From positions 1 to 64,000 of the forward strand of contig JAJCYS010000018.1 of assembly GCA_029262815.1 (NCBI GenBank): 64,000 bases of DNA. The letters are read 5' to 3'. The stretch comes from Deltaproteobacteria bacterium. Lineage in GTDB: Bacteria; Bdellovibrionota; JAJCYS01. Each line of letters opens with the position of its first letter. Positions within the stretch are counted from its first letter, which is position 1. A model generated the notes under the pieces. The model was given only the letters and a program-made list of their open reading frames with translations, did not search any database and was not told the DNA's origin. A program made the position numbers and the translations under genes. This document shows positions 9,412 to 18,094 of this stretch, in pieces.

Positions 9412-10053
9412 TTACATTAGAAATTGATTTAATGCTTGATATAACCACCCTACAGGTATGACTAAGTATCTTAGGCCGCCTGTTAAAAAGAGGGCGATTA
9501 ACAAAAAAGGCGCATAGGGTGAGAAGTTATCGTAAGCACGCAACCACTCGGGCGAGAGAAATAATCGAATAATTCGGGATCCATCCAACGGTGCAATCGG
9601 AATCATATTAAAAACAGCCAAAAACAGGTTAATCCAAATAGCTGGCACACAAGCCTGAACGAGTGGTGTAAACACAGCATGATAAGAGCCTGCTAGATAT
9701 ATCAAAGGTCGCCAGAGCAGAGCAACGCTGATGGCAATGATGAGGTTAGAGAGGGGCCCTGCAAATGCCACGATAGCCATATCACGGGTGGGGTGTTTGA
9801 AATTTCTCGGGTTTACGGGTACAGGTTTAGCCCATCCAAAAAAAGGTGTATGATAGACAAGCGCAAGAAGTGGAAATACAAAAGTTCCAAGCAGATCCGC
9901 ATGCTTGAGGGGGTTTAGCGTAAGACGCCCCATGAATTCTGCGGTATTATCTCCTAGGAGTTTGGCTGCTTTTGCATGAGCCCATTCGTGGACGCATAAG
10001 CTTAACAGGAAAGGGATAAAGTAGATGATTGCCTTAAGGACTTGAGATTCCAT
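9412..10053 (-). CDS. Site-2 protease family (M50) intramembrane metalloprotease
   Basis: 213 aa, mostly hydrophobic with about five or six membrane helices. The zinc motif HEWAH is at residues 22-26 in the first helix, and the third ligand lies in NMIPIAPLDGSR (Asp157). This is the short YwhC/SREBP-like group lacking PDZ domains. Such proteases cleave membrane substrates; the substrate here is unknown. It lies upstream of scpA on the same strand (107-nt gap), an arrangement common in deltaproteobacteria and Firmicutes. It is divergent from the M16 pair. Confidence 0.9.
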   Translation of the reverse strand: MESQVLKAIIYFIPFLLSLCVHEWAHAKAAKLLGDNTAEFMGRLTLNPLKHADLLGTFVFPLLALVYHTPFFGWAKPVPVNPRNFKHPTRDMAIVAFAGPLSNLIIAISVALLWRPLIYLAGSYHAVFTPLVQACVPAIWINLFLAVFNMIPIAPLDGSRIIRLFLSPEWLRAYDNFSPYAPFLLIALFLTGGLRYLVIPVGWLYQALNQFLM

Positions 10054-10103
10054 GAAGGCAGGATACTATAAAAGGCAATCAAAGGCACAGGTAGAAAACA
10101 CGT

Positions 10104-11522
10104 ATGAAAGGCAAATCCCATTACATTGCATATTTTTTAACGATCATCGGGCTCCTCATTTTTTCAGTACGTTTGTTTTGGCCCGTGGATCCGGTAATAA
10201 CAGAAAGGAAACACTCTATGGCAAAGATTGATTTGTTGAATGGTCTAACGCTTCATGAAACTACATTAAAGAACGGGCTTCGATTGATTGTCATCCCGAA
10301 TCACTTTGCACCTGTATTCACCTATCGAACGTTCTACCACGTGGGTTCAAAAGATGAAGTGACAGGCAAGCGTGGACTGGCCCATCTGTTTGAGCACATG
10401 ATGTTCAGGGAAACAGAGAATCTAAAAAATGGGGATTTCGATCGGCTTACAAAAGAATGGGGGGGCACTGGGGTTAACGCATACACTTCAACAGATGTAA
10501 CGGCCTATATCCAAAGTTTACCGACGCCATTTCTAGAAGATATAGCAGGGCTTGAGGCTGATCGAGCGGAGAATTTGGTCATCGACAAAGATCGACTGAA
10601 TGAAGAACGGGGTGCTGTACTGGGTGAATACCATATGAACTTAAATAACCCAGGACGGGTATTCTTCTATACATTGAACAAACTTATTTATGACAAACAC
10701 CCGTATCGTTATGAGGTGATCGGCACAGAAGAGGAAATTAAAAACTTCTCTGTCGAAGATTGCTTGAGCTTTTACAAAGCGTTTTATGCGCCCAATAATG
10801 CCTCTGTGGTTGTCATTGGAGATGTCAACCCTGAAGGTGTGCTCAAAATTATTGAAAACAAGTATGGCCATATTTCTTCAAGCCAAGCCAAAAGGGCAGA
10901 CATGCCTGTTGAACCTGTACAAACTGAAAAAAAAGTAAAAACCATCACCCACCCTTATGCCTCTCAAGTTGAAATGGGTGTGGGTCTCAAAGTATTAAAT
11001 ATTGATGAGTCTATGCTGCCTTATTACATGGTGCTAGAAATGTTACTGAGCAGTGATCCGTACAGTTTGGCATATCAGGCTTTGGTGCAAAATGGACTTG
11101 CAACGAGCGTCGGTGCGCATTTTGACTTAAATCCCCAAGGTCAACCATCTACGTTTTACTTTATGGCAACTGTAGCGCCAAACACGACGCAAGATGCAAT
11201 TCAAAAGGCAACGGAAGATTTCCTCGTCGAACTTTCTCAAAAAAAGATCTCATCAGATATGCTTGAGATGGCAGTTAATCAGGTGAAGCGACATTACTAC
11301 GTTGAGTCGAATGAATCATTGGCTGGTTTTGTGGGCGTTGGGCTGCAGTATAATGGAGATCCCGCCTTCGTCTTTAAGTTTTTCTTTGAAACCTTTTTAA
11401 AGACTAAATTTCAGCCTGAGAAAATGTTGGCACTCACACAGTCGTTATTCAGTGCCGAGAAAATGAATTTTCTATTTTTAGCACCTAAGGCTAAGTCCCC
11501 AAAAGGTGCACAAGGTAAGTGA
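10104..11522 (+). CDS. M16 family zinc peptidase, catalytic subunit
   Basis: 472 aa. An N-terminal hydrophobic segment (about 8-26) acts as signal anchor or signal peptide. The inverted zinc motif HLFEH is at 94-98, and the distal Glu ligand lies in the segment NEERGAVLGEY about 75 residues later. The peptidase_M16 and M16_C domains follow. It is likely periplasmic and degrades peptides, forming a heterodimer with the next gene product. It is separated from the divergent M50 gene by 50 bp. Confidence 0.9.
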   Translation: MKGKSHYIAYFLTIIGLLIFSVRLFWPVDPVITERKHSMAKIDLLNGLTLHETTLKNGLRLIVIPNHFAPVFTYRTFYHVGSKDEVTGKRGLAHLFEHMMFRETENLKNGDFDRLTKEWGGTGVNAYTSTDVTAYIQSLPTPFLEDIAGLEADRAENLVIDKDRLNEERGAVLGEYHMNLNNPGRVFFYTLNKLIYDKHPYRYEVIGTEEEIKNFSVEDCLSFYKAFYAPNNASVVVIGDVNPEGVLKIIENKYGHISSSQAKRADMPVEPVQTEKKVKTITHPYASQVEMGVGLKVLNIDESMLPYYMVLEMLLSSDPYSLAYQALVQNGLATSVGAHFDLNPQGQPSTFYFMATVAPNTTQDAIQKATEDFLVELSQKKISSDMLEMAVNQVKRHYYVESNESLAGFVGVGLQYNGDPAFVFKFFFETFLKTKFQPEKMLALTQSLFSAEKMNFLFLAPKAKSPKGAQGK

Positions 11523-11524
11523 AA

Positions 11525-12967
11525 ATGAAACGTTGGTCACATGTATTATTATTCACAGGGCTCATCTTCTTCATGATGAAAGGACAGAAAATGGCAATCT
11601 CAGCAGAATCTTCAAAGTCTTCAAACGACACAACAACCGGATCCGTGTTGCAAAAACCTAAGGTTAACTTTTTTAGTGTCAAAAGCCCGTTTCTTTCTGG
11701 CATTACTCGGATCAATGTAGTGTTGCCGTTTGGGGCTACGCAGGAACCCACGGCGAATCAAGGGGTCACTGATTTTGCACTTGATCTTTTATTTAGGGGT
11801 GCTACAGGATTATCAAGCAAAGAAATATCGGGTCAATTAGCAAAGTATGGTGCTAGTGCTGGCTTTTCTGTCTCAAAGCATCACACTATTCTTCGAATTG
11901 AAGTTCTCAGTGAATATTTGGACCCTTGCTTAAAACTAGTAAAACAGGTGATCGAAACGCCAACATTTCCAAAAGAAGAATTTGAGTTGCTCAAAGAACA
12001 ATATATTTCTGGCATCAAAGGGAACTTAGAAAAAAACCAAAGCTTGCTTTGGAGAGCGTACCGGAAGTGGTTTTATGCAAAAGCACCCATGAATACTTTT
12101 GTATCTGGGACCTTGGCATCGATCACAAGTTTAAAGCTTGAAGATGTGAAATCCTGGTATCAAAAAGCGTTTCAAGCTGAAAACCTTAAGGTGTTTTATA
12201 TTAGCAATGTGCCAGAGACTGAACTGGAAGTCAAAATGCTTGGTTTTCTCGAATGGGTCAAACTTGGGAAAGTGACACCGAATGTGTCTGAGGCCGATGT
12301 GATAAAACCAAATGGCATTCAAATTGTGATAGTGAACAAGCCTAGCTCAAAGACCGGTGATTTTATGTTTGTTCAACCCGGGGTACATTTCGGGATGAAC
12401 AAAAGCGATTTTTATGCTGCTTTTTTGGGGAACGAAGCACTGGGTGGCGGTGGGATGCAAAGCAGGCTTTTCCAAGAGCTTCGTGAAAAAAGAGGGTGGA
12501 CTTATCATGCTTCAAGCGGATTTTGGGGGTCGTTGTATCATAAATTTCCTTCTCCTTGGGTTGCATACGCCTATCCATCGGTTCAATATACGCAAGATGC
12601 TGTCACGTTGGCGTATGAGCTTATCAAAAAATATATTGCTGAGGGGATTACTGAGAAGGAAATGCAACTTTATCGCACGAATATGATTCGGGTGGCACCC
12701 TTTCGCGAATCCGAACCTTCAAAGAAACTCAATCTTCTCTTTGATGAAGAAGTCCAAGGTCGATACGTTATGGATCGAGTGGAGCGCGAGATTATTCTCA
12801 AAAGCCTAACTTTAGAGGATATTGCCAAAAATGCCAAAACTTTGCTCAGCGATTCGAATTTTGTGTTCTTGATTGTGGGTGATGCGCAGAAATTACAAGC
12901 CTGGTTACCTAAGGTTTTTGGTGATGCGGCGCAGATTAAAGTGATTCAACCCGAAGAAGTGCTCTGA
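11525..12967 (+). CDS. M16 family peptidase-like protein, non-catalytic subunit
   Basis: 480 aa from ATG 11525; an upstream GTG at 11519 overlaps the previous stop. It has a signal peptide and then the M16 fold. Where the active homologue has HxxEH this one has DFALDLLFRGATG, so the zinc site is absent. Conserved C-domain features remain (GGGMQSRLFQELREKRGWTY). Paired active/inactive M16 proteins form heterodimers in bacteria, and adjacency here suggests the same. The second subunit probably supplies the substrate-binding Arg/Tyr. Confidence 0.88.
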   Translation: MKRWSHVLLFTGLIFFMMKGQKMAISAESSKSSNDTTTGSVLQKPKVNFFSVKSPFLSGITRINVVLPFGATQEPTANQGVTDFALDLLFRGATGLSSKEISGQLAKYGASAGFSVSKHHTILRIEVLSEYLDPCLKLVKQVIETPTFPKEEFELLKEQYISGIKGNLEKNQSLLWRAYRKWFYAKAPMNTFVSGTLASITSLKLEDVKSWYQKAFQAENLKVFYISNVPETELEVKMLGFLEWVKLGKVTPNVSEADVIKPNGIQIVIVNKPSSKTGDFMFVQPGVHFGMNKSDFYAAFLGNEALGGGGMQSRLFQELREKRGWTYHASSGFWGSLYHKFPSPWVAYAYPSVQYTQDAVTLAYELIKKYIAEGITEKEMQLYRTNMIRVAPFRESEPSKKLNLLFDEEVQGRYVMDRVEREIILKSLTLEDIAKNAKTLLSDSNFVFLIVGDAQKLQAWLPKVFGDAAQIKVIQPEEVL

Positions 12968-13106
12968 CATTGCCTGATATTTTATAGAGCTAAGTCATTG
13001 CATTAGTTTAGTTTTTTGCTTAACCACTGAATTTCTTGATTTATTTAGGATTGTTACTCAAGGAAACACCGCCTCAGTCCGAAAAATAAAATACAAGAGG
13101 TGAAGT

Positions 13107-14075
13107 ATGAGCAAAGGTTGGCTGGTTACATGCTTATTAAGTATCGTGGTGCTTGGGTCAGGGTGTGGCAAGGGCGGCATAGATAGTATTTTAAATCGAG
13201 GCAATGTTGGTACGTCTGGGAATTCGCAACCCAATCAGAATGTGAATCCTTTTCAACTTTCAACTCGGTCTAATAATCAAGGGCTTCTATCAAGGCGAAC
13301 GTTAATTTTAGAAGGTACTAAAAGACATCAAAGACGATTTGAGCAGCGACTCCCCAATATTTCTCAATCCATTAAAAGCAAAGGAACACAGCTTCCATCA
13401 TGGTGCGAAAATCCTTTTTCTAGCCAACGTGGAAATAAGAATTCGTACCAATATGAATTCAGCTATAAATCAAGCAAACCCTTAAACTATCACTGTACAC
13501 GGCTGTTCAATAACAACTGGCCATTGACTTCAATTAATTCTGGTGTGATGGATGTCGATCCAGTTAAGTTGGGCAATAAGTGGATGGCATATTTTAATAA
13601 ACAGCAATCGAAAGTTATAAATGGTTCGATTGGAAAAGAGCTTCGGCCCGTAGGGCAGAATCCATTTTCTGGTTATTACTTCATCAAAGTTAGTAAAGGC
13701 AGCTTTCAAGATATTCATAGTAGCTCATTCAATATTGTATATGGCCTTTTAGGAGATCGATATCTTGTTCATCTCAAGCCTTCACAAGGTGCGCAAGGGA
13801 GTAATGAGTTTCTACTTGAAGGGGATGTGTACTTATATAACCAAAATGCAGGATACAAAGAACATGTCAAAACATTTCAAATGGTCGTCGGTGAAGGTGG
13901 CAAAGGGGTTTTAGTATCTGATCCTAATGGAGCAAGGGTACGGTTTGCGAGTGCGCCTGGGTTTCAAACAGATTTGGAAAACGATATTCCTATCAACATG
14001 TTGATGTTGGGTATAGAGAATGGGGATACGATTTTATTGGTTAGACTGAATCGAGAAGGTTGGCTTAGGAATTAG
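13107..14075 (+). CDS. Putative lipoprotein, unknown function
   Basis: 322 aa. Signal peptide with lipobox LGSGC (Cys20), followed by a Gly/Asn/Ser-rich linker (about 21-70), then a polar domain with two Cys (WCENPF, HCTRLF). No known domain is recognised. The start is supported by AGAGGTG just upstream. The following gene begins 11 nt after the stop, so the two are probably cotranscribed. Function cannot be assigned. Confidence 0.65.
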   Translation: MSKGWLVTCLLSIVVLGSGCGKGGIDSILNRGNVGTSGNSQPNQNVNPFQLSTRSNNQGLLSRRTLILEGTKRHQRRFEQRLPNISQSIKSKGTQLPSWCENPFSSQRGNKNSYQYEFSYKSSKPLNYHCTRLFNNNWPLTSINSGVMDVDPVKLGNKWMAYFNKQQSKVINGSIGKELRPVGQNPFSGYYFIKVSKGSFQDIHSSSFNIVYGLLGDRYLVHLKPSQGAQGSNEFLLEGDVYLYNQNAGYKEHVKTFQMVVGEGGKGVLVSDPNGARVRFASAPGFQTDLENDIPINMLMLGIENGDTILLVRLNREGWLRN

Positions 14076-14086
14076 GGAGATTGATG

Positions 14087-15502
14087 ATGAAAAAACAATC
14101 AGCATGGATGTGGAGTCTGGGTGTCTTTTTGGTGCTCGCGATGGGTGCGGGCAGCTACTATATTTTTCATTTGAGATCTGAGCAAGCTGCACGAAATATG
14201 TCTACAGCAGTTCGAGAGTTGGCCAGTACTGCCAACTGTCCGTATACCAAAAATAGTCGTCAAGTTGACATTGAAGCACATTTGATGAACAGAAATACTG
14301 GTTTCACGGGTGCACCAGAAGCATTGTGTGCTGAACACCGTGATGTGGCTAGCATACTGATGGGTCTATTTCCTGAAGGTCGAACTTTAGACAATGCATA
14401 TATTCATATTGGAAAAAAAGCGAAAGATCAATTCAAATATACGTTCGAATTGGACTTATCGCCTGTGTTGGATGTGGCCAATAATGTAATCAAAAAAGTT
14501 GTAGATACGGTATTCTTTTTTGCTATACCAGAGAAGAAGAAGCCATCTCAGAGTGAAGTGCTTTATCAAAAAACGCTTCAATCCCTGATTGCATTTGCGA
14601 AAAAAGGCAAAGGCGTTTTCAATCAGTTTACATTTTTAACCACCCACCCTAATGGAAATTTAATTCTGCATTTTGTACAGGGAATCAGGACAAACATTGC
14701 TGCTGATTTGAATCCTGAAGCTTTATTTTTATTAATGAACGATCGTCAATTTAGTGAGTTGAGAGATGCTTATCAAGGCGATTTTATGTTTACGGGGTAT
14801 GCTCGTTTGACCTTGGAAGCCAATGGGGCGAAAGGGATTGCGCGAAGTACTATTATCCCAGTACAGCATATTGGTATTTCAGGCGCAGAATTTGATAGGC
14901 AATTAGGTACAAACAAGAAACGAGGTGAATTTGCAAAAACCTCACTTTTTGTTGTAAGTGCGATGAGTGCTTTGGGGGATATTCTTGGGAAACACTTAAA
15001 ACAGCAAGTGCCTGTGGGGTCGTCCGCATTCATTGACGGATATATGCTCTATTTAAAAGTATTCGATCGCACGTTTCAACAACAAGCGACTGGGCTTGAC
15101 ACTCAAGAAGTATTCTCATCTCTTTCTATGCTCTCTGGAAAGACTTTAAAACCAGATTCGACAGGTTATTGCGTGGTAGGGAACCTACCACTAAAACATA
15201 AATATGTACCCATGCGAAAAAATACTGGAAGTGAGATAACCAACGTTTGTATTGAAGAAAAGCTATTGCAGAGCAACATCCAAAGAGTAGTTAAAAATGT
15301 AAAAAGTTTAGGTACCTCACCGGATATAGTCCATCGCACACAGTTTAATGGCGTATCGAAACAGTATTTTCAAAGAGTCGCGGATACCGTACCTAATCAA
15401 AGTAATCCACAATGGTTTCAAGTCGATTTTAAAATTGGCGATACATCGGGAAAGGATACGGACTTTGGGATCGGGCAACAGAATAAAAGTACAAGGTTAT
15501 AA
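14087..15502 (+). CDS. Single-span membrane or exported protein, unknown function
   Basis: 471 aa from ATG 14087, which has the best spacing to GGGAG at 14075-14079; ATG 14084 and TTG 14081 are also in frame. One hydrophobic segment (about 8-27) is followed by a long extracytoplasmic domain with Cys in CPYTK and ALCAEHRD. It lacks recognisable motifs. It pairs with the lipoprotein upstream (11-nt gap). The stop is 4 nt from the convergent recombinase gene. Confidence 0.65.
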   Translation: MKKQSAWMWSLGVFLVLAMGAGSYYIFHLRSEQAARNMSTAVRELASTANCPYTKNSRQVDIEAHLMNRNTGFTGAPEALCAEHRDVASILMGLFPEGRTLDNAYIHIGKKAKDQFKYTFELDLSPVLDVANNVIKKVVDTVFFFAIPEKKKPSQSEVLYQKTLQSLIAFAKKGKGVFNQFTFLTTHPNGNLILHFVQGIRTNIAADLNPEALFLLMNDRQFSELRDAYQGDFMFTGYARLTLEANGAKGIARSTIIPVQHIGISGAEFDRQLGTNKKRGEFAKTSLFVVSAMSALGDILGKHLKQQVPVGSSAFIDGYMLYLKVFDRTFQQQATGLDTQEVFSSLSMLSGKTLKPDSTGYCVVGNLPLKHKYVPMRKNTGSEITNVCIEEKLLQSNIQRVVKNVKSLGTSPDIVHRTQFNGVSKQYFQRVADTVPNQSNPQWFQVDFKIGDTSGKDTDFGIGQQNKSTRL

Positions 15503-15506
15503 TTTT

Positions 15507-16379
15507 CTATTTAGATAGTAAGTGATGTTCTGCAACTAAGTCGCTTAAATGCTTTGGGCCCACCCGGGTATAAATTTCGGTCGAGCGTAAGCTCTGATGT
15601 CCCAACAAACTCTGAACACTCCGAAGATCTGCTCCATGTTGCACCAAATGTGAGGCAAATGCATGCCGTAACGTATGGGGGCTACAGTGTTCGATGCCAA
15701 CATTTGTAGCATACTGTGTCACGATTCGCCACGCATGAATACGGCTTAAAGGGGTTCCTTTTTGACTTATAAAAAGAGATGGAATAGGTTGATCCCCACG
15801 CGCTTCGTTAATATATAGTTTTAACCAAAACACAGTCCGATTTGGAATCGGTATGATGCGTTCTTTTTGTCGTTTGCCAATAACCCGAACTGTACCTTCT
15901 TCTAGATGTACTTCATTGATATTCAGAGAGATGGCTTCTGTGATGCGCAGCCCGCCGCCGTACAATGTCTCAAGGAGCGTACGATCTCTCATTCCCTTTT
16001 GGGACTTTGGGTCGGGCGCTTCGAGTAGGTCGAAAATTTGAGACTCTGTTAAAAAAGCGGGAAGTCGGCTTGGGAGTTTGGGTAATGTGAGCGCGCTGGC
16101 AAAATTTTCCGAAAGTAGATTTCGTGTATAAGCAAACGTGATGAATTGTTTGACGGCGCTTAAGCATTGTGCCTGAAAGGGCAGGGATCGCTTGTGTGGG
16201 GTGCTGAAGTAAGTGAGTAGGGCTTTTCGGACCTGTTCTAGGGTGAGGAGGGGGGATGTCGGTATCAATCGGCTTAGGGCATGGAGATGACGGCTATAGG
16301 CTTCGAGGGTGTGTTTGGAATAGTTCTTTTCAAGTGCCAGGTGTTCAAGAAATAGATCCACATGTGTTGCTTCCATCAC
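15507..16379 (-). CDS. xerD: Tyrosine recombinase XerC/XerD
   Basis: 290 aa. The N-terminal SAM-like core-binding domain (7-90) is followed by the catalytic domain with all expected residues: R145 (GGGLRITEA), K169 (GKRQKER), H235 and R238 (HTLRHAF), H261 (LGHQS) and Y270 (STEIYTRV). Length and motifs fit chromosomal dimer-resolution recombinases acting at dif. XerC versus XerD is uncertain. It is not flanked by integron or phage genes, which argues against a mobile-element integrase. Confidence 0.85.
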   Translation of the reverse strand: MMEATHVDLFLEHLALEKNYSKHTLEAYSRHLHALSRLIPTSPLLTLEQVRKALLTYFSTPHKRSLPFQAQCLSAVKQFITFAYTRNLLSENFASALTLPKLPSRLPAFLTESQIFDLLEAPDPKSQKGMRDRTLLETLYGGGLRITEAISLNINEVHLEEGTVRVIGKRQKERIIPIPNRTVFWLKLYINEARGDQPIPSLFISQKGTPLSRIHAWRIVTQYATNVGIEHCSPHTLRHAFASHLVQHGADLRSVQSLLGHQSLRSTEIYTRVGPKHLSDLVAEHHLLSK

Positions 16380-16450
16380 GAACCATTGTACTAGCTAGCA
16401 CTGGAGGGGTCATGAAGAAAGAAGCAGTGCTTATATGGACTAAACTCATC

Positions 16451-16619
16451 CGCACTTAGGTTCCCCACGCACTTAGGTTCCCCGGCTACCTTTTGGCACC
16501 CACACGCACTTAGGTTCCCCGGCTACCTTTTGGCACCCACATCCGCACGCACTTAGGTTCCCCGGCTACCTTTTGGCACCCACACGCACTTAGGTTCCCC
16601 GGCTACCTTTTGGCACCCA
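16451..16619 (+). repeat. REP-like tandem array, left side of RAYT gene
   Basis: One truncated unit (16451-16466) and four full units starting at 16468, 16505, 16548 and 16585. Each unit is CGCACTTAGGTTCCCC plus GGCTACCTTTTGGCACCCA. Units are separated by 1-8 bp (CA-type and ATCCGCA), much too short for CRISPR spacers. AGGTTCC...GGCTACCT is an imperfect palindrome. The last unit lies within the end of the transposase-like gene and supplies its final codons and stop. The same sequence recurs inverted at 17287. Confidence 0.93.
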
Positions 16620-17252
16620 TGGTTCTTTGATTTCGAATCTTTTGGATCTAGTAGATCTTCGAAACTTAAACTCTGGGCGCTGTAAAGAGTTTGCAATTTG
16701 GTCTAATTCTTCAGTAAAAAACGGAGCATTCAGCCATTCTAAAAATTTATGATCGTAAGATGTGCTTACTGAAATATGATCTTCAAAAACATTGATACCT
16801 GATTTTCCTATACCATATAAATACTGGAGTGTTGAAAAGGGGTAATGCTCGACTTTATTTGCTATGCCAGCTCTTACAGGATTCCTATAAACATACTTTG
16901 CCACTGTGTAGTACGCACTTTCTGATTTAAGTATTGAGTATCTATATCGGCCACCCCATAATTGCCCATTTTGGCCCAACTCATCGTTTACATGTTTTGC
17001 TACGTTTGAGAGCATGAAGCACATTGCTAGATCAATATTTCTGTTCGGGGTAGTCAATATCCAATGAAAATGGTTGTTCATGAGCATAAAATGATGCGTC
17101 TTAGTGCCATAGATGTAGGAAGTTAAATTTATCCAGATTGAGATAATTTCATAAACTTTTGACATTGGTAGTTCAAAAAAGGCTTTTCGCGTTGTCCGAC
17201 TCATCACGTGGTAGGGAAATTGATCTGTTTTTATTAATGTAGCTTTTGTCAT
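16590..17252 (-). CDS. REP-associated tyrosine transposase (RAYT, Y1_Tnp superfamily)
   Basis: 220 aa from ATG 17252. The frame stays open 56 codons further upstream, but that part merely reads through REP repeats. The HUH motif is NNHFHW, preceded by the typical HHFMLM. The candidate nucleophile Tyr is in YVYRNPVRAGI, with RYRYSIL and LWGGRYR as further RAYT hallmarks. RAYTs are IS200/IS605-related single-strand transposases domesticated to move REP sequences. The last residues VPKGSRGT and the stop are encoded by a REP unit. It is flanked by inverted REP copies. Confidence 0.9.
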   Translation of the reverse strand: MTKATLIKTDQFPYHVMSRTTRKAFFELPMSKVYEIISIWINLTSYIYGTKTHHFMLMNNHFHWILTTPNRNIDLAMCFMLSNVAKHVNDELGQNGQLWGGRYRYSILKSESAYYTVAKYVYRNPVRAGIANKVEHYPFSTLQYLYGIGKSGINVFEDHISVSTSYDHKFLEWLNAPFFTEELDQIANSLQRPEFKFRRSTRSKRFEIKEPWVPKGSRGT

Positions 17253-17286
17253 TTCACTTTGATTAATGCAATTTTCATTCCAACAC

Positions 17287-17364
17287 TGCCAAAAGGTAGC
17301 CGGGGAACCTAAGTGTGCAAGCGGGTGTGCATGGGGGAACCTAAGTGTGCAAGCGGGTGTGCAT
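17287..17364 (-). repeat. REP-like repeats, right side of RAYT gene (inverted)
   Basis: TGCCAAAAGGTAGCCGGGG and AACCTAAGTG (17287-17315) are the exact reverse complement of the core unit in the left array. A second, truncated unit (GGGGAACCTAAGTG at about 17333-17347) follows after a GTGCAAGCGGGTGTGCATG spacer that is itself duplicated at 17346-17364. The truA stop codon and last codons fall inside the second copy. Inverted REPs on both sides of a RAYT gene are typical of a REPtron-like unit. Confidence 0.9.
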
Positions 17365-18081
17365 GAGGGTGAGGGCATGCGCCGGTGCTGGAATGATTCG
17401 TTTGTCCCTTGATGGCGCAATCAAGATGTCTTCAAGCACTTTGGATGAATCCCCCTTTTCAATCAAACTCAAAACAACCCCCACCATATTTCGAACCATC
17501 TGCTTCAAAAAACCTGAACCATGAATCCGAACAACCGTGTAAGGGCCAAAACGTCGCGCTTTGGCTGAAAAAATCGTGCGTACCGTGCTTTTGACTACCG
17601 TTCCTGTATTCGCAAAATACTTAAAATCGTGCGTGCCTTCAAATACATTTAAAAAAGAATTAAGGGTGTCGAGGTGTGTTTGCTCAGAGGCAACAAAATA
17701 CGCCCCCTGTCCAAAAGGTTTCAACTTAGGCTCCGAACAAAGGTTATATATGTAGGACTTCGAATGCACCGCTTTATGTATGAAAAAATCCTGTGGCACC
17801 TCCTGAATCCGATCAACATAAATGTGTGGTGCCAACACCTTATTTAATTTGTAAGTCAACGTCTCAAGCGAAAATCGCATATCGGGAATATCCATCGTGG
17901 CCAACTGTCCCCGTGCATGTACGCCCCGATCTGTTCTAGAGGCTCCCACCAGTGTGAGCGACTGATCATAAAGTCGGCTTGCCCAGTCCTGTATCGTGGC
18001 CTGAACCGTAACTTGATCTTTTTGGATTTGCCAACCAAAGAAAGGCGTCCCTGAATATCGAATGGTCAAACACACACGCAC
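17341..18081 (-). CDS. truA: tRNA pseudouridine(38-40) synthase TruA
   Basis: 246 aa from GTG 18081, chosen because AAAGGTAA lies just upstream and VRVCLTIRYSGTPFFGWQ is the normal TruA N-terminus. A longer frame from ATG 18117 would overlap the preceding gene. The catalytic Asp is in GASRTDRGVHARGQ, with KSYIYNLC and FLKQMVRNMVG further on. It modifies U38-40 in the anticodon arm. The final residues (LMHTRLHT) and the stop are encoded by the adjacent REP-like repeat, so the C-terminus may have been rewritten by repeat insertion. Confidence 0.93.
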   Translation of the reverse strand: MRVCLTIRYSGTPFFGWQIQKDQVTVQATIQDWASRLYDQSLTLVGASRTDRGVHARGQLATMDIPDMRFSLETLTYKLNKVLAPHIYVDRIQEVPQDFFIHKAVHSKSYIYNLCSEPKLKPFGQGAYFVASEQTHLDTLNSFLNVFEGTHDFKYFANTGTVVKSTVRTIFSAKARRFGPYTVVRIHGSGFLKQMVRNMVGVVLSLIEKGDSSKVLEDILIAPSRDKRIIPAPAHALTLMHTRLHT

Positions 18082-18094
18082 AATAAAATTACCT

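Noticed and set aside
16451..16619. Possible CRISPR array
   Set aside because: Units are about 35 bp, but the gaps are only 1-8 bp and have no unique spacer content; no cas genes nearby. The RAYT gene and inverted copies explain it better.
17253..17420. Longer N-terminus of the RAYT protein
   Set aside because: The extra 56 codons read through REP repeats and have no RAYT similarity; ATG 17252 begins the conserved domain.
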